Shown: positions 1 to 10,379 of the stretch, in pieces
How positions within the stretch are numbered: the first letter of the stretch is position 1
Layout of the letters: every line of letters starts with the position of its first letter
Assembly (NCBI GenBank): GCA_947247005.1
Contig: OX365956.1
Span: 9,816,089 to 9,880,088, forward strand
From: Spisula solida
Taxonomy: Eukaryota; Mollusca; Bivalvia; Venerida; Mactridae
Direction of reading: 5' to 3'
Length of the DNA stretch: 64,000 bases
Program-made: the position numbers and the translations under genes
Notes under the pieces: model-generated
What the model was told of the DNA's origin: nothing
Database searches by the model: none
Seen by the model: only the letters and a program-made list of their open reading frames with translations

Positions 1-49
1 CAACCCATTACAGGAAATAGTAAGTGGTATTGGAACGGCGACAGAGAAA

Positions 50-585
50 ATGGCTGAGGTAGCAGAAAAAGAACTGAACACCTTTGTTGAAGAATCTCCT
101 AGCTATATTCGAGACACAAGTGACTTCCTACAGAAGCTTGAGAGTGAGGTCAGCATACCCCTACCCCAGGATATCATTATTTTCTGTTTTGACGTTGTCA
201 AGCTGTACCCATCCATTCCAAGAAAGAAAGGTATAAAAGCATGTGAAAGAGCCCTGAATGAAAGAAAGATAACAACTATCCCAACAGACAAAGTGTTTGA
301 TAACAATGTGTTTGAATTTTCTTGTAAGGTGTATGTGCAGAAAGAGGGTGTAGCAATAGGTTCTCGACTCGGGAGGAGTTTTGCTTGCAGCTACATGAGG
401 ACCTGGGATGAAAAACTTGTAACACACGACAAGCTACCAGTTTTCTATAAACGGTATATTGATAACGGATAGGACACATGGTAAAGATGAACTGATGCGG
501 TTCCAGAAACATGCAAACAACATCCACACTAACATTAAAGTGGAACAAAGATAGAGTTACAGTAACATCGAATTCTTAAATACTA
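50..585 (+). pseudogene. Penelope-type reverse transcriptase, N-terminal and catalytic part (broken)
   Basis: The frame from 50 to 472 gives about 140 residues with reverse-transcriptase signatures. FDVVKLYPSIP near residues 47-57 contains the first catalytic Asp (motif A). GVAIGSRLGRSFACSYM near residues 101-117 is typical of the Penelope family. RYIDN closes the frame at the active-site box. The usual box is YxDD; here the second Asp is Asn, which should abolish catalysis. A stop follows directly at 470-472. After a frameshift at about 473-482 the coding resumes (GKDELMRFQKHANNIH) and runs with one more stop to NIEFLNTNI near 585. The ATG at 50 is internal to the domain and is probably not the original start. 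Confidence 0.85.
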
Positions 586-816
586 ACATAACGAGTATAT
601 TAAGTCAGACAGGGAAGGCAGCACTCACCTTAACCAGCCGAGCACAGAAAACATTAAAAACACAAAAAGCACAATACCCAACTGAAAACGCGGCATCCCG
701 TGCCGAAAGTCTGCCGCCTCAGTCAGTCAAACTAAAACGGAACGAGAGCCAGGTGAAGAGGAAAATAACAACTGGACAATACACATCACAAAGACAAGGC
801 AATTACACATCACAGG
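586..816. repeat. Nested dispersed repeat inside the reverse transcriptase
   Basis: About 230 bp separate the reverse-transcriptase motif NIEFL.TNI from its expected continuation (DGLIETDLYWKPTDKH), so this piece was inserted later. Its core, at about 594-640, reads GTCAGACAGGGAAGGCAGCA, then a CTTAACCAGCCGAGCACAG phrase. The same core appears, diverged and often inverted, at 22688-22745, 55825-55900, 57850-57940 and 63930-64000. Boundaries are inferred from where the protein similarity stops and resumes; I could not define a target-site duplication. Confidence 0.6.
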
Positions 817-1216
817 TTGAAAGATGGACTGATAGAAACAGATCTCTATTGGAAACCAACAGACAAACATCAGTATGTGCAAGCGAAGTCAGACCATCCA
901 AACTCGGATAAGAAAAGTATACCGTTTGGTCTTTGTATACGATTATAAAGTATGTTCGAATGAAGAATATTACAGGAAACACAGGGAAGAATTGAAAGTG
1001 CAATTAAGAAAACGCGGGTACAGTAGTAAATTCATAGAGAACCAAATGACCAAGGTTGACAAATTGAACAGAAAAGACCTGCTTCAGGAGAAAGTCACTA
1101 AAGAACCCCAAAATCGAGTACCACTAGTAATAACCTTCTCAAAACAGTTGCCAATGGTTCACAACATAGTAAGAAAACATACAATTACACTATATAGATC
1201 ATCAAGAATGAAATAA
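817..1216 (+). pseudogene. Penelope reverse transcriptase C-terminal part and linker (frameshifted)
   Basis: The frame 817-948 encodes DGLIETDLYWKPTDKHQYV, holding the KPTDKH motif conserved in Penelope reverse transcriptases. It ends in a stop at 946-948. The continuation sits in the frame used by 875-1216 (from about 950: CSNEEYYRKHREELKVQL, then LPMVHNIVRKH). That is the basic linker joining reverse transcriptase to endonuclease. The single frameshift near 945 is clear. The frame ends in a stop at 1214-1216, but recognisable sequence continues beyond it. Confidence 0.8.
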
Positions 1217-1759
1217 ATTTTTGAAAAAGTTTCAATCATAGGATATAGAAGGGACTAGAATTTTGGAGATATTTTGGTCCACAGGAAAACATGCAAGGTT
1301 CTGAATACACATTGCAGACCAGATAATACAAGATGTCAAAGAGCTTGCGTTGTGTGTGATATGCTAAACCGCGGAATTCACATGAAAGGACAACCCCATG
1401 ATATAACGTTCTCGTCAAGACAGTAGTGTAGGGCCCATAATTTATTGTATGGTGTGTTCTGTGGCAAATGCGACAAAATGATATACGTTGGCGAGAAAAG
1501 TTGCTCATTAAAAGAACGCCTTAAAGAGCATAAAGCTGACGTGAGGCTTGGACGGTGTAAACCGATGTCTGACCATTTTAACAATCAGGGCCATTCCTCA
1601 AAGGACATTGGTGTAACAGTACTGGAAACAACTAATGATGTATCAAGATATTATCGACTAATACGGGAAAAAGAGTGGATAAAAACTTTTCAGACTGAAT
1701 ACACAGAAGGTTTAAACACGAAAACACAACTAGACGTTCTACTGAGGGGAAATTTATAA
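1217..1759 (+). pseudogene. Penelope Cys-rich linker and GIY-YIG endonuclease
   Basis: From about 1280 to 1365 the translation has a Cys-rich run (CKVLNTHC, then CQRACVVCDML), the metal-binding-type linker seen before the endonuclease in this family. The frame 1445-1759 begins LYGVFCGKCDKMIYVGE, equivalent to the paired GIY and YIG boxes of GIY-YIG nucleases. It continues with SLKERLKEHKADV, which supplies the conserved Arg and His region, and ends at a natural-looking stop (LLRGNL). The domain itself is intact for about 104 residues. Stops near 1216, 1255 and 1424 separate it from the upstream part. Its role in a live element is to nick the target for target-primed reverse transcription. Confidence 0.8.
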
Positions 1760-2343
1760 AACAGAGTTGTTTCACATTAACAGTACTATCTTGGTTGGTT
1801 TATTATATATTTTGCAACGGTTTTTAAAAAGTAATTAAATTTAATCGGATAGTATTGATGTTGCCCTGTGGGTCTATATATATATATAGCATCTTGATGT
1901 ATCTAACTATCACTGTAGATCAAAAGTTTTGCAAGGCCATTATTGTGCATATTGGAGTTTATAAGAAATCAGTCTAAAAATATTATTTTTTTAAAACTTA
2001 TATATTTGATGTATTAAACTTTCATAGTTTAAGTGTATATATATGAGCCGTTCTCCAGGAAAACCGGGCTTAGTGACATTTTATTTATGTAAAAGGTTAA
2101 GAAAACAGGGCAACATTTCATGTAAATAGTACCATCCTGACTGTTTTTTTGCAACTTTAACTTGTCATGAGTCTTGATGGCGTACTTTTGTTATGACGTC
2201 ATATACTTATTGTGACGTAACGTTGTGTGACGTTTTGGCGTACTTAATGTTTCATGATGTCATTTCCTGTTTGGTGCCATTATTTTCAAAATGGCTGACC
2301 TCAATGCCTATATAATGTAGAGAAGAACTTTTGTTTGTGTGTT
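1760..2343 (+). other. 3' non-coding region of the Penelope-like element
   Basis: AT-rich sequence with no open frame follows the endonuclease stop. It holds a short (TA)n run at about 1877-1888 and several TGACGTCA/TGACGT motifs between 2194 and 2235 that resemble cAMP-response-type sites. Whether these act as promoters is unknown. Similar TGACGTCAT motifs recur at about 3538-3575 and 3886 outside the element. Confidence 0.4.
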
Positions 2344-2367
2344 TTGAAAAAGGCTCAGGTCGAAACG
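2344..2367 (+). ncRNA. Decayed hammerhead-ribozyme-like core at element end
   Basis: TTGAAAA, then A, then a three-pair stem GGC/GTC closed by a four-base loop TCAG, then GAAACG. The arrangement copies the hammerhead order (CUGANGA box, stem II, GAAA box), but the first box is changed to TTGAAAA and should be inactive. Hammerhead motifs are known in Penelope-like elements, which makes the position meaningful. The same A-GGC-loop-GYC-GAAACG layout appears with an intact CTGATGA box at 57541-57564 on the minus strand. Confidence 0.45.
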
Positions 2368-2435
2368 TTGATAAATAAAGAGTTAAACCATGAGAGGTTT
2401 TATTAACAATTCCCTATGGAATGAAATCAGAGTTA

Positions 2436-2700
2436 AAATTTAGGTACGAGTTTTTTAACCTCCAATATCTTCAAAGTTCATTGACATTGCTTTGATACTT
2501 TGCATACTTGTTCACCATCATGAACCCCAACCCATACACACGGAAGATAACTCTATCAAGCATTTGGCTAAATTATACCCACTTTTTGAATTAGAAATGC
2601 AAATGTGAAAGTATAAGTTTTTTAACCTCTAATATCTTCAAAGTGCATTTGCATATTGCTTTGATACTTGTTTACGATCATGATCCCAACCCCTACTCTG
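2436..2700. repeat. Two-copy tandem repeat, period about 185 bp
   Basis: The phrase GTTTTTTAACCTC.AATATCTTC occurs at about 2450 and 2618. Each copy is followed by CTTTGATACTT..., then a CATCATGAACCCCAACCC-type segment. Copies are clearly diverged. No coding frame crosses both. This looks like a dispersed non-coding repeat family. Confidence 0.6.
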
Positions 2701-4285
2701 GATTATGCATTTTGTTCTGTCATTTTCGACTTAGAAGTCCAAACCTCTATACAGAAGAGGGTAATGCTGCAGCTAAGAAGCATCTTGTTTTGAATATACA
2801 TGTATAATGATTATACTATCCTAGCATGATACTGAGAATAGTGGAGCGCGCTGTTCGTGGACATCTCTTGTAATTTCAAATGGTGTGAATCATTGCGAAA
2901 GTGTATGAACATGTATGAAGATCAGATGGTTTTAAATAATAGGGTGTTTTATTGCCACATATCTAGACGAACATGTTATATCCATGTAGTTTGCGCTTGG
3001 AGTAATCCTGTATAGACATATAATGGTGACGAAAACGTTTTATGCCTGGAACAAACTACAGATAGTCTCATTTTGCTAAATGCAAAGTGGTGTTTGTTCA
3101 CGCATACATATAGGCAAGATACCCATTAACATAGGAAATACATAATGGAGCTAAGATGAGATGTCGATATTTCCTCCCAGACAAAACCAGTTTTTTACGA
3201 TGTGCTAGTTTGATTTTTATTCATTACAAGATGTCAGGCTACATTATATTATAGACACCTTCAACCCGTCATTATGGTCAGGCCGTCTACATCGTCTTCT
3301 TACAATTATTTTGCTTTGCACTTTAATATTCAACATGAAATTAACCCCCCAAGTGCCACGGGCCTATTTTTGGGCCTATTTTGTTATACTACATTGAGTG
3401 TCACGGGCCTATTTTGTTATACTACGTTGAGTGCCTATTTTGGGCCTATTTTGTATGCACTTAAGGAACCTTGAAATATTACATCTAAACATCGTACGAA
3501 AGGGTTGAGATGTTAACAAGTAAGGGTCAAAACATTATGACGTCATTTCCGGTTGAATTCGGAATTGACGTCATGCGTCAAAAGTGACCACCGAAAAAGT
3601 GATTACTTATGCAGTTAATAGTCGGTTGCACAAAAATAAACTATTTACACAATAGTTGAAAAATGACAACTCTTCTGTCTGATTGCAAAAGTAATAAAAG
3701 ACTCGTGTTTGATACTTGGATATCGCTAATTACGCATACACTATGGATAGAATCATGATCTTTATAGTATAGTTTTCTACTACTAAAAATTTAGTACAAT
3801 TCCATTGAATAATTAGCAAATGAATGTATATTTTGTAATACTTTTATACACCCAAAACGTGTTAATTGTCAACGTAACGTTGTGTGACGTCAAGCCAATT
3901 AATGAAGCAAACTCGACATCATTAATGATATATAGGGCTGGATATTGTTAAAATGTATGTTGAAAATTTCCTGCTATCATACATGTTCTATATAACATTC
4001 CACCCCTTTATCACGAACTTGACCCGCCGGCAAAATAACACGCATGAAGGATCAATCTATGCCGTTTCCGGGGATCAATAGTACATTTGAGCACATTTAT
4101 GAATAAAATTATTTTCTTCCAAAACTTTAGACACCGGGTTGGAAGTTCATTCTGGTACATGTGATTTAATAATAATAATTAAAACAAAATCTATTGTGCA
4201 ACGAGACCCGAACATAATAAAACAGTTATTATCACACTGAATACCAGGCTTTTAAACGCACGTAAAATCCATTAACTATATAATG
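2701..4285. other. No recognised gene; AT-rich intergenic sequence
   Basis: I see no supported gene. The only structured part is a short tandem stretch at about 3353-3455, where GGGCCTATTTTG is repeated about five times with GTGCCACG/GTGTCACG and TTATACTAC spacers. The open frame across it (3274-3474) follows the repeat and shows no recognisable domain. Confidence 0.5.
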
Positions 4286-4287
4286 TA

Positions 4288-5300
4288 TGGAAAGCCGGAC
4301 TTCACCTTTTGCAAGTTCGCTCTATAATCTATATGAAAGTTCATTTTCGACAGTTTGTAAGTTCGCAAGTTGGTTACTTCGTCACTTGTACAGTTCGCGA
4401 GTTCGTAAGTTCAATATTTCCACAATGTGAAAGTTCCGAAGTGACGAACTGTCTATTTAAAATAATACAGTTCGCAAGTTCAATACTATAACAAAAGCCT
4501 CAATGTACCAGAGTGCCTAACCCGCCAACCTCCGAACCTGCCTAATCCAAATCCGCAAGCTAGTTTAAAGCGAAATATAAGCGCATTATTCAGACCGCAA
4601 TTGTCATTTATCCGACTCTCACCAATACACATTTTAAACCTGCTGGTATACAGAAACATTCATGCACGTTTAACTCGCTAATATTAGGTACACTATCAAC
4701 TCGCGACTTACATACATATCTGCAAGTTTAACTCTACAGCGTTAATTCTCTAATGTTACTACTGCTACTGTCCAACTCTACCAACCTATAAGCTTGTACA
4801 GTTAAACTTTACCAACCTATAAGCTTGTAGAGTTAAACACAACAGACCTATAAGTTTGTCAAGTTCGTCAACACTACAGACCTATAAGTTTGTCAAGTTC
4901 GTCGAAATGACGAATTGACGAACTATACAACCGAACATGCGAACGGCGACTCTGTTCTATTCAATTCCCATATGAATACCAGTGTGAACTATCTAATTTG
5001 CCATTATATAAAAATCTATGATATATTCCCGCTTGAAAAAAGGTGAGAACGTTACGGACGTCGTTGTAAACACGTACTAATCATTTCCACATGCTTGAAT
5101 CAGGATTATTGTACGAAAAAGCGAGTTTTCTATGAACTTACGAACTAGACATTTTGGACAATTTGTACAGTTCGTAAAACTATTTTTAGACATTTTGTAT
5201 AGTTCGCGCATGAACGAACTCGACAAATGCATATTCATTAAAATTTTGTGCAAGTTGGTGATAATCCAATCAAAAGCTTTGTACTGTAGCCAATCAGATT
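4288..5300 (+). repeat. Left inverted terminal repeat with GCAAGTTCG iterons
   Basis: Degenerate repeats of the type GCAAGTTCG, GTAAGTTCGC and CAGTTCGCGAG crowd 4308-4480, 4795-4935 and 5130-5230, in both orientations. Landmarks shared with the right end are TTTTGCAAGTTCGCTC at the tip, a CTATTCAATTCCCATATGAA segment near 4957, a TTACGGACGTCGTT segment near 5050, TTGTACGAAAAAGC near 5110 and GATAATCCAATCAA near 5261. The inner boundary is set where I no longer see matching sequence in the other arm. Confidence 0.65.
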
Positions 5301-5405
5301 GCTCGTAAGATTGCTATACATCATCAACATCCATAGACGCTTTTCTTGTCTTCACCGTGGTTAACGAAAAACGACTTGATTAACGAAGATCTGTTGAAGT
5401 AAGTT
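5285..5405 (+). promoter_or_regulatory. Possible CCAAT-type promoter and splice donor just inside the left repeat
   Basis: GCCAATCAG (an NF-Y consensus match) lies at about 5289, immediately inside the left inverted repeat, and GAAGTAAGT at about 5396-5404 resembles a 5' splice site. This could mark an untranslated first exon of an intron-bearing element gene. Only short matches support it. The same GCCAATCAGATTGC string is found at about 39180. Confidence 0.2.
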
Positions 5406-5890
5406 CTTATCTTATGCATTCTATATTGTTCATGTAAGATCATCGATTTATATCTTTAGATGATTATAAATGGCTAATTATTAGCCTGCATACTAGCGTC
5501 AAGAGTTAGGCCCTATTCATGTCTGATATGATGAAAACGAAAGTAGAATCAAATTACGTTGGTTGATTCTAAATGCTGTGTCTATTGTGAAACAAGCAGT
5601 CTGAAACATAGCGATAGTGTTGATTGCGTGTGTGTCGCTACATGCTTAGGCTTATGCACCCGGCCTTTCCACCCCCTGGACTTTCCCCATGTACATGGTA
5701 AAACCCCAGCAAATTGCCCCCGACCTATACATCACGGGTATAGTCAGGGCTATATTTCCACGTTAATTTGGCGTGAAACAAAAGCATCGGTATTTAGGTA
5801 AAACATGGGGCAGCTAGCTAGTTCCCCGCAGTGGGAGTACATTATTTCAATTGGCTAATGTATTACATGCAGTTATAACTTTCATTTTTA
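5406..5890. other. No recognised gene
   Basis: An 80-codon frame at 5559-5801 has many Cys residues near its start but no domain I recognise, no splice context that I can defend and no neighbour that supports it. I leave it unannotated. Confidence 0.4.
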
Positions 5891-5899
5891 GGTCAGGCC

Positions 5900-6700
5900 T
5901 CATGTACATATCTTAAGGGTGTACAAACTGGGGAACCTGCCCCCTGGAATTTTGGAATCTTATAATTTTCACATGTATTATGGGCAAGGGGCATAACTGT
6001 GTCAAAATTGTTTTAATCGACGAAAGTCAAAATTGACCTACATATTTCATGATGTACCAATTCACAAAGCAGGCAATTAGAATACTGGTGAGCATGACTG
6101 AGATGTAGAGCACTATTACTTCTATTTTTTCCTTCATGTGTGACCTTGACCGCTGACCCTTGTACATGTGTCTTGCACTTGAAATGCTATCTAATCATTT
6201 TGAACATTAATGCTAATTTATTTAAAAATCGGTTCCCCACAAATAAAGAACATCTCGTGCTACCAAGCAGTAATTTGCTCATTTGTTTACCTCGATTGGT
6301 TAACAAAGTCACATGACCTTTAACCCCTAAGTGTGACCTTGACTGTGAAGCGACCCTTTTAGAACATGCACTCTGCATGCACATCGGCTTGATGTCGTGA
6401 ACATCTGTGTAAGGTTCCTATAAAATCCATCAAGGGGTTTAGGAGTTACAGAGCTCAATGGAAACAAAGTCATATGACCTTTAACCCTAAGTGTGAACTT
6501 GACCTTGAAGCGACCCTTCCAGAACATGCGACGTCATCTTGATGTGGTGAACATTTTTGTCAGGTTCCTTTAAAATCCTTCAAGGGGCTCAAGAGTTACA
6601 AAGACGAAGGGGAATTGATAAGGACAGACAGACGGACGGGCAGACAGAATCTGATGTACATGGAGGCGACAACAAAATACGGTCCTTCGGGCTTATCATA
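5900..6700. repeat. Tandem dispersed repeat, period about 160 bp
   Basis: The phrase CCTAAGTGTGAxCTTGAC occurs at about 6325 and 6485, with a looser copy near 6138. Each is followed by GAAGCGACCC, AGAACATGC, a GATGT.GTGAACAT segment and AAAATCC.TCAAGGGG. The array ends in GACAGACAGACGGACGGGCAGACAG (in parts, at about 6624-6650). I know this arrangement from bivalve repeat families. Short frames here in both strands are by-products. Confidence 0.6.
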
Positions 6701-7889
6701 GTAAAAAATGTATTATATCCTGATGTTACTTTTTCAGAAGTTGGTTATCAACAGATCTAGTTCAAGATGTATTTTGGGTGAATGTATGGATTGGTTACCA
6801 GTGTGTTATGAGTCCAACAACTGTGAAAGAAACATTTGATAGAAGGCCGAAGTTATACCATGCCTCGAAATATAAATCTTGGGCTCTTGAACAAAGCTCC
6901 AGTCCACCGAAACATTACACTTCAGGTAAAGTTAAAGTACGCAATCACCACTTTTTAGCTCACCTTGTATGGGCCCTCAAATTCACCGTTGAGTTTTGAT
7001 GATCACTCTTTGTCACAAGATGATCATTGTGACTAAGCTTCATTAAGATTAAGGAGGCATAAAACTTAAGTTTGCCAAGTTCATTAGGCCAAATTATATC
7101 GATAATGTGGTTCTAGTAAACCGACTGACCCAAATTTCGTGCCCATACAATAAACAATTCATTGGTATTTTGTAAAAAAGTCAGTGCAGATCGGTGATTT
7201 TCCAGTGTATAAAACCATAAAATGTATTTCCTACCATGTTTAAGCATGTTACCAGAACCACAATAGTGATTTGTTTTGGTCTTACAGGTATTTACCCTTA
7301 AACTTCTTGAACATAATATACTAGTACATATAGTTCAAGAAATGCGGTTCCATGAAATAACAAGTTCATAAAGTGAAAATGTTCAGCAGTTAAAGATCAA
7401 GAACTTTTGAGTTCATGGTAGCAAGTATATATATAGCAGATATGTAAAAAGTTCTTGCTGTTCTTAATACTGTTGAAAAACAAGCTACGGCCTTGCCGCA
7501 ATGCCAGGTTTTCTGAGCATTGTCCACCTAATGAGGCAGCCAAATTGGGTACGTCTCCATGCAAGCTTGCTATACCCAAAGTTTGATGAATAGGGATCAA
7601 TCTGAACTCAACTAATTGAGTAAAAAACCCTTTTTCTATTTTTAGACCTTGACCCCACTGACCCCAAATACAATTGTTGAAAACCCTGGTTAATAAATTA
7701 TTATGCAATCTTTTAGAAAGTATTAATGCTTGTTTTTCTTCAACAGAATGTGCATTTTCTTCTTCTGACAAACACTACATGTCTACTACAGTCAACTGAT
7801 GGATGACAGACCAATTGAGTGTGAATATATGAAGAAAATACCACCTGTGTTTGGAAAATTAAGGAGCACTGCCTACAGAGCACTGCCTA
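6700..7889. other. Dispersed repeat fragments, no gene
   Basis: Around 6955-7060 there is a fragment (TAGCTCACC, GATCACTCTT, GATGATCATTGTGAC) related to the element at 31452-32580. A 124-codon minus-strand frame at 7397-7771 shows no domain I recognise and includes phrases typical of the AGGTC-rich repeats, so I do not call it a gene. Confidence 0.45.
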
Positions 7890-8215
7890 CGAGTGCCGAA
7901 CGCTTGACTTTCTCGTACTTGATAGTACCCTTGCTCATCTGTGAGTGAAAATTCTAAAAGTGACGAGGGCAGATAACTCATACATATAGGTCACAGTTAC
8001 CAGCCTTGTCAGTATGGACCTTGTGATGATGCGTAACTACATTTGAGTTTCAAGTGGGTACCATTGATAGTCTATGTACTAAGTCTAAACAAGGACAGAT
8101 AACTCCATAAATATAGGTCACAGAGTTACCAGCCTTGTCAGTATGGGCTCCCCTTGTAGTGATGAATAACTATGTTGAGTTTCAAGTGGATACCTTTGAT
8201 AGCCTTTGAGAAAAT
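7890..8215 (+). repeat. Dispersed repeat with internal duplication; inverted partner at 26220
   Basis: CAGATAACTC.ATA.ATATAGGTCACAG..TTACCAGCC begins at about 7970 and again at about 8095, each followed by a TTGTCAGTATGG and a GAGTTTCAAGTGG segment (period about 125 bp). The first part (CTCGTACTTGATAGTACCC through GAGTGAAAATTCTAA) reappears in reverse orientation at 26220-26370. No coding potential is evident. Confidence 0.65.
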
Positions 8216-8825
8216 GACTCTTACAATAAACTTAACCAGTTGATGCAGACGGAGATCCCGTCACGACAATAGCTTTACTTTTTTTCTTCGAAAAGTCAAG
8301 CTAAATACTATGAAAAATGTTTGTTTGGAATACGAGACAGTCTACCCTATTGGGCAGTGGTAACGCATTTAGTGTCGGGTCTAGGGGTTTGCTCTGTGAT
8401 CGTGTCAATCTATAGATAAAGTGGTGTCAGTGTTTTTTTCGTTTTTGAAATGAAGAAACTGGCTTCTCATTCATATAATTATGGGAATGGATACCATCCC
8501 GGATTAGACGAGTGTTATGATGACATTGCTAAATAAGTTATAAAACTTGTTTGACTGTGTATCGCAAATAAAAAATAAATAAACCATTGATCAATTTCTT
8601 GTATTTTTCACTTTTGTATTAGATGGTAGATTCTGATGATGAATGTAAAGCGCAAGACATATACACAAAAAAATATTTGTTTCCAGTATTCTTCCCTGGC
8701 CTACAAATTTTCTGCAGTCCTAAATGTTTCAATCCCCAACTATTTCTTTAATTTCTAAGAGTATTTGCTCTTTCTTTATGTGAAAGAAAATTGAACCATA
8801 TTTACTGAACTACATTTCCTAGCTG
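8216..8825. other. No recognised gene or repeat
   Basis: AT-rich sequence with stops in all frames. I see no structure that I can name. Confidence 0.4.
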
Positions 8826-9240
8826 CTAGGGTGTGTTACCGGAAACAAACCATTTTTTGTTAGACTTACAGGAGACCACATCAGACAAACATACAAGGCT
8901 AAAGAATATGTGTGATTTAGGAAGCCAAATTATACTAGATTTTTCACACAGACATGATTTTATTAACATAACAAGAACTAACATTTTTGCTAAAGATGAT
9001 TCTTTCAAATGAATTAGTTACTTGAAATCAGAAATTCTGTGAAACTTCATGAATTGAATGAAACTAAAATCAATGGCAACTAGAATTGCCACATGAAGAC
9101 AAATATTTTAATCATGTTACTTGAACCACACATGCTCTTTATTTGGCCAAGATACATTGATGATTTATTACGGTTTGCTGCCGTTTCTCAACAATTTGGC
9201 AGTTATATACAGTGACCCATTACCTACCACCTAACCAGGT
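8826..9240 (+). pseudogene. Reverse-transcriptase relic, probably Penelope-like
   Basis: At about 9152-9180 the plus strand encodes PRYIDDLLRFAA, containing an intact YIDD active-site box in the Arg-Tyr-Ile-Asp-Asp context used by Penelope-type enzymes. About 70 bp upstream a patch that could derive from the GT.IA..YAN.FM..LE region is visible but full of stops. Nothing else of the domain is clear. The relic is cut off downstream by the MITE that starts at 9254. The exact retroelement family is uncertain. Confidence 0.45.
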
Positions 9241-9253
9241 TCTTTGGACTGTA

Positions 9254-9585
9254 CGAGGGATGATCAATAAATTCGAGAACTTTACATCTAACAATTTTGT
9301 TTTGACAGCAAAGCATCATTCAGTCTAAGATATCGCCAACCAAATGCACTTATAACATCTTTTTATTTATGCAAGGGGCGTGTGACATTGGTCATCATGT
9401 GACGTCATTCCAAGCGCCACCATTAGAGCAGCAAGTACCCGCGCGCTTCCCCTTGGTCACAATATAATTAAATAATTAAAAGGCTAGATAATTGACAGAT
9501 CTACATTTCCTGGTAATTTAATTGTTCTAGAATCAATATTTAAAAGGTTAGAAGGGAAGTTCTCGAATATATTGATCACCCCTCA
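9254..9585. mobile_element. Mariner-type MITE, 332 bp, with TA target duplication
   Basis: The ends are inverted repeats of about 30 bp: CGAGGGATGATCAATAAATT on the left, and TGAGGGGTGATCAATATATT when the right end is read inward, both continuing into CGAGAACTT. TA lies directly outside each end (9252-9253; 9586-9587), the target site of Tc1/mariner transposons. There is no transposase frame, so this is a non-autonomous copy. It sits inside the older reverse-transcriptase relic or directly next to it. Confidence 0.85.
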
Positions 9586-9674
9586 TATTCAACCAGTACA
9601 TATTTATCCATCCACAAGATACGAGCAACTTCTCCACATGTGGAGGAAAATCAACATCATTGAAGAGAATTACT

Positions 9675-9750
9675 TGCCACAAGCGGGAATCAAACCTGAA
9701 TGGCCATGTTACAAATCTTTCACACCAAGCACTAGATCACAGACACGACT
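9675..9750 (-). mobile_element. tRNA-derived SINE head (degenerate)
   Basis: On the minus strand a box-B-like GGTTTGATTCC (from about 9698 down) is preceded by a box-A-like TGATCTAGTGCTTGG (about 9740-9725), at tRNA-like spacing. Folding is poor and the box B carries a change from the consensus, so a functional tRNA is unlikely. Confidence 0.4.
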
Positions 9751-9861
9751 ACACATTTTATCATGCAATTTCCAAGGTAACTGCCTGATAACACATGACC
9801 TGAGAACATCATGTCAATATGCTGATAGTAGCCTGAGAACACTATTTCTGTTCTTAATCTA

Positions 9862-10379
9862 AGGGGACAACTGCTTTATTCTTTAGGGTTTATTAAAAAA
9901 AATACAAGAATTTCATTCATACAGATTATCACCACTTTATTGAGACAGTTTTTGCACATCTGGGTTCCAGGTACCCAACCCTAATTTCTACAAGTAATCA
10001 ACATTGCAATCAGATCAACACAAAATCTTCATTAAGTGTACACTGATCTTGAACAGCCAAGGTGGCCCTTTGCATTGGATGGCTGCTAAAGACAGGTTAG
10101 ACTATTCCATTAATAGAGAACAAAGTCTACACTTTGAAAAGGTTACTGTTCTCAACACTTACAAAGGATAACAAGACTGCGTTCAATAAACGCTTATGCC
10201 CCATGGAAGCCTTGCCCATAAAAAGCTAAGTCAATTAGGGGCCATAGTTCTATAATAATGTTGGATAGTGTTACATGGCTTTGATAATGTAAGGGGCTTA
10301 TGATGGTAAACAAGTATGCCAAGTTTTAAGGCAACGCCATGATGAACATGATGTTATACGAAACTGTCAATTTGGTTTA
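9862..10379. other. No gene; start of AGGTCA-type repeat territory
   Basis: Mostly plain AT-rich sequence. From about 10180 it shows phrases typical of the repeats that follow (CATGGAAGCC, GGGCCATAGTT, CAAGTATGCCAAG). Confidence 0.4.

Larger units (their letters stand above)
1..2400 (+). mobile_element. Penelope-like retroelement, 5'-truncated and inactive
   Basis: Three consecutive coding blocks on the plus strand match the order of a Penelope-like element: reverse transcriptase (50-585), linker (817-1365) and GIY-YIG endonuclease (about 1440-1759), followed by some 640 bp of 3' region. The start lies outside the window or is lost. The reading frame is broken by stops, at least two frameshifts and a nested insertion at about 586-816, so it cannot make a working protein. 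The 3' limit near 2400 is a guess, placed just past a conserved-looking stretch (GAAACGTTGATAAATAAAG at 2362-2380). Family assignment rests on motif order and on recalled family motifs such as KPTDKH and IGSRLG. Confidence 0.85.

Noticed and set aside
7397..7771. 124-codon minus-strand frame
   Set aside because: No domain I recognise, and the sequence has the phrases of dispersed AGGTC-type repeats; not enough to call a gene.
8633..8660. CTGATGATGAATG as a hammerhead first box
   Set aside because: No stem II hairpin and no GAAA box follow.
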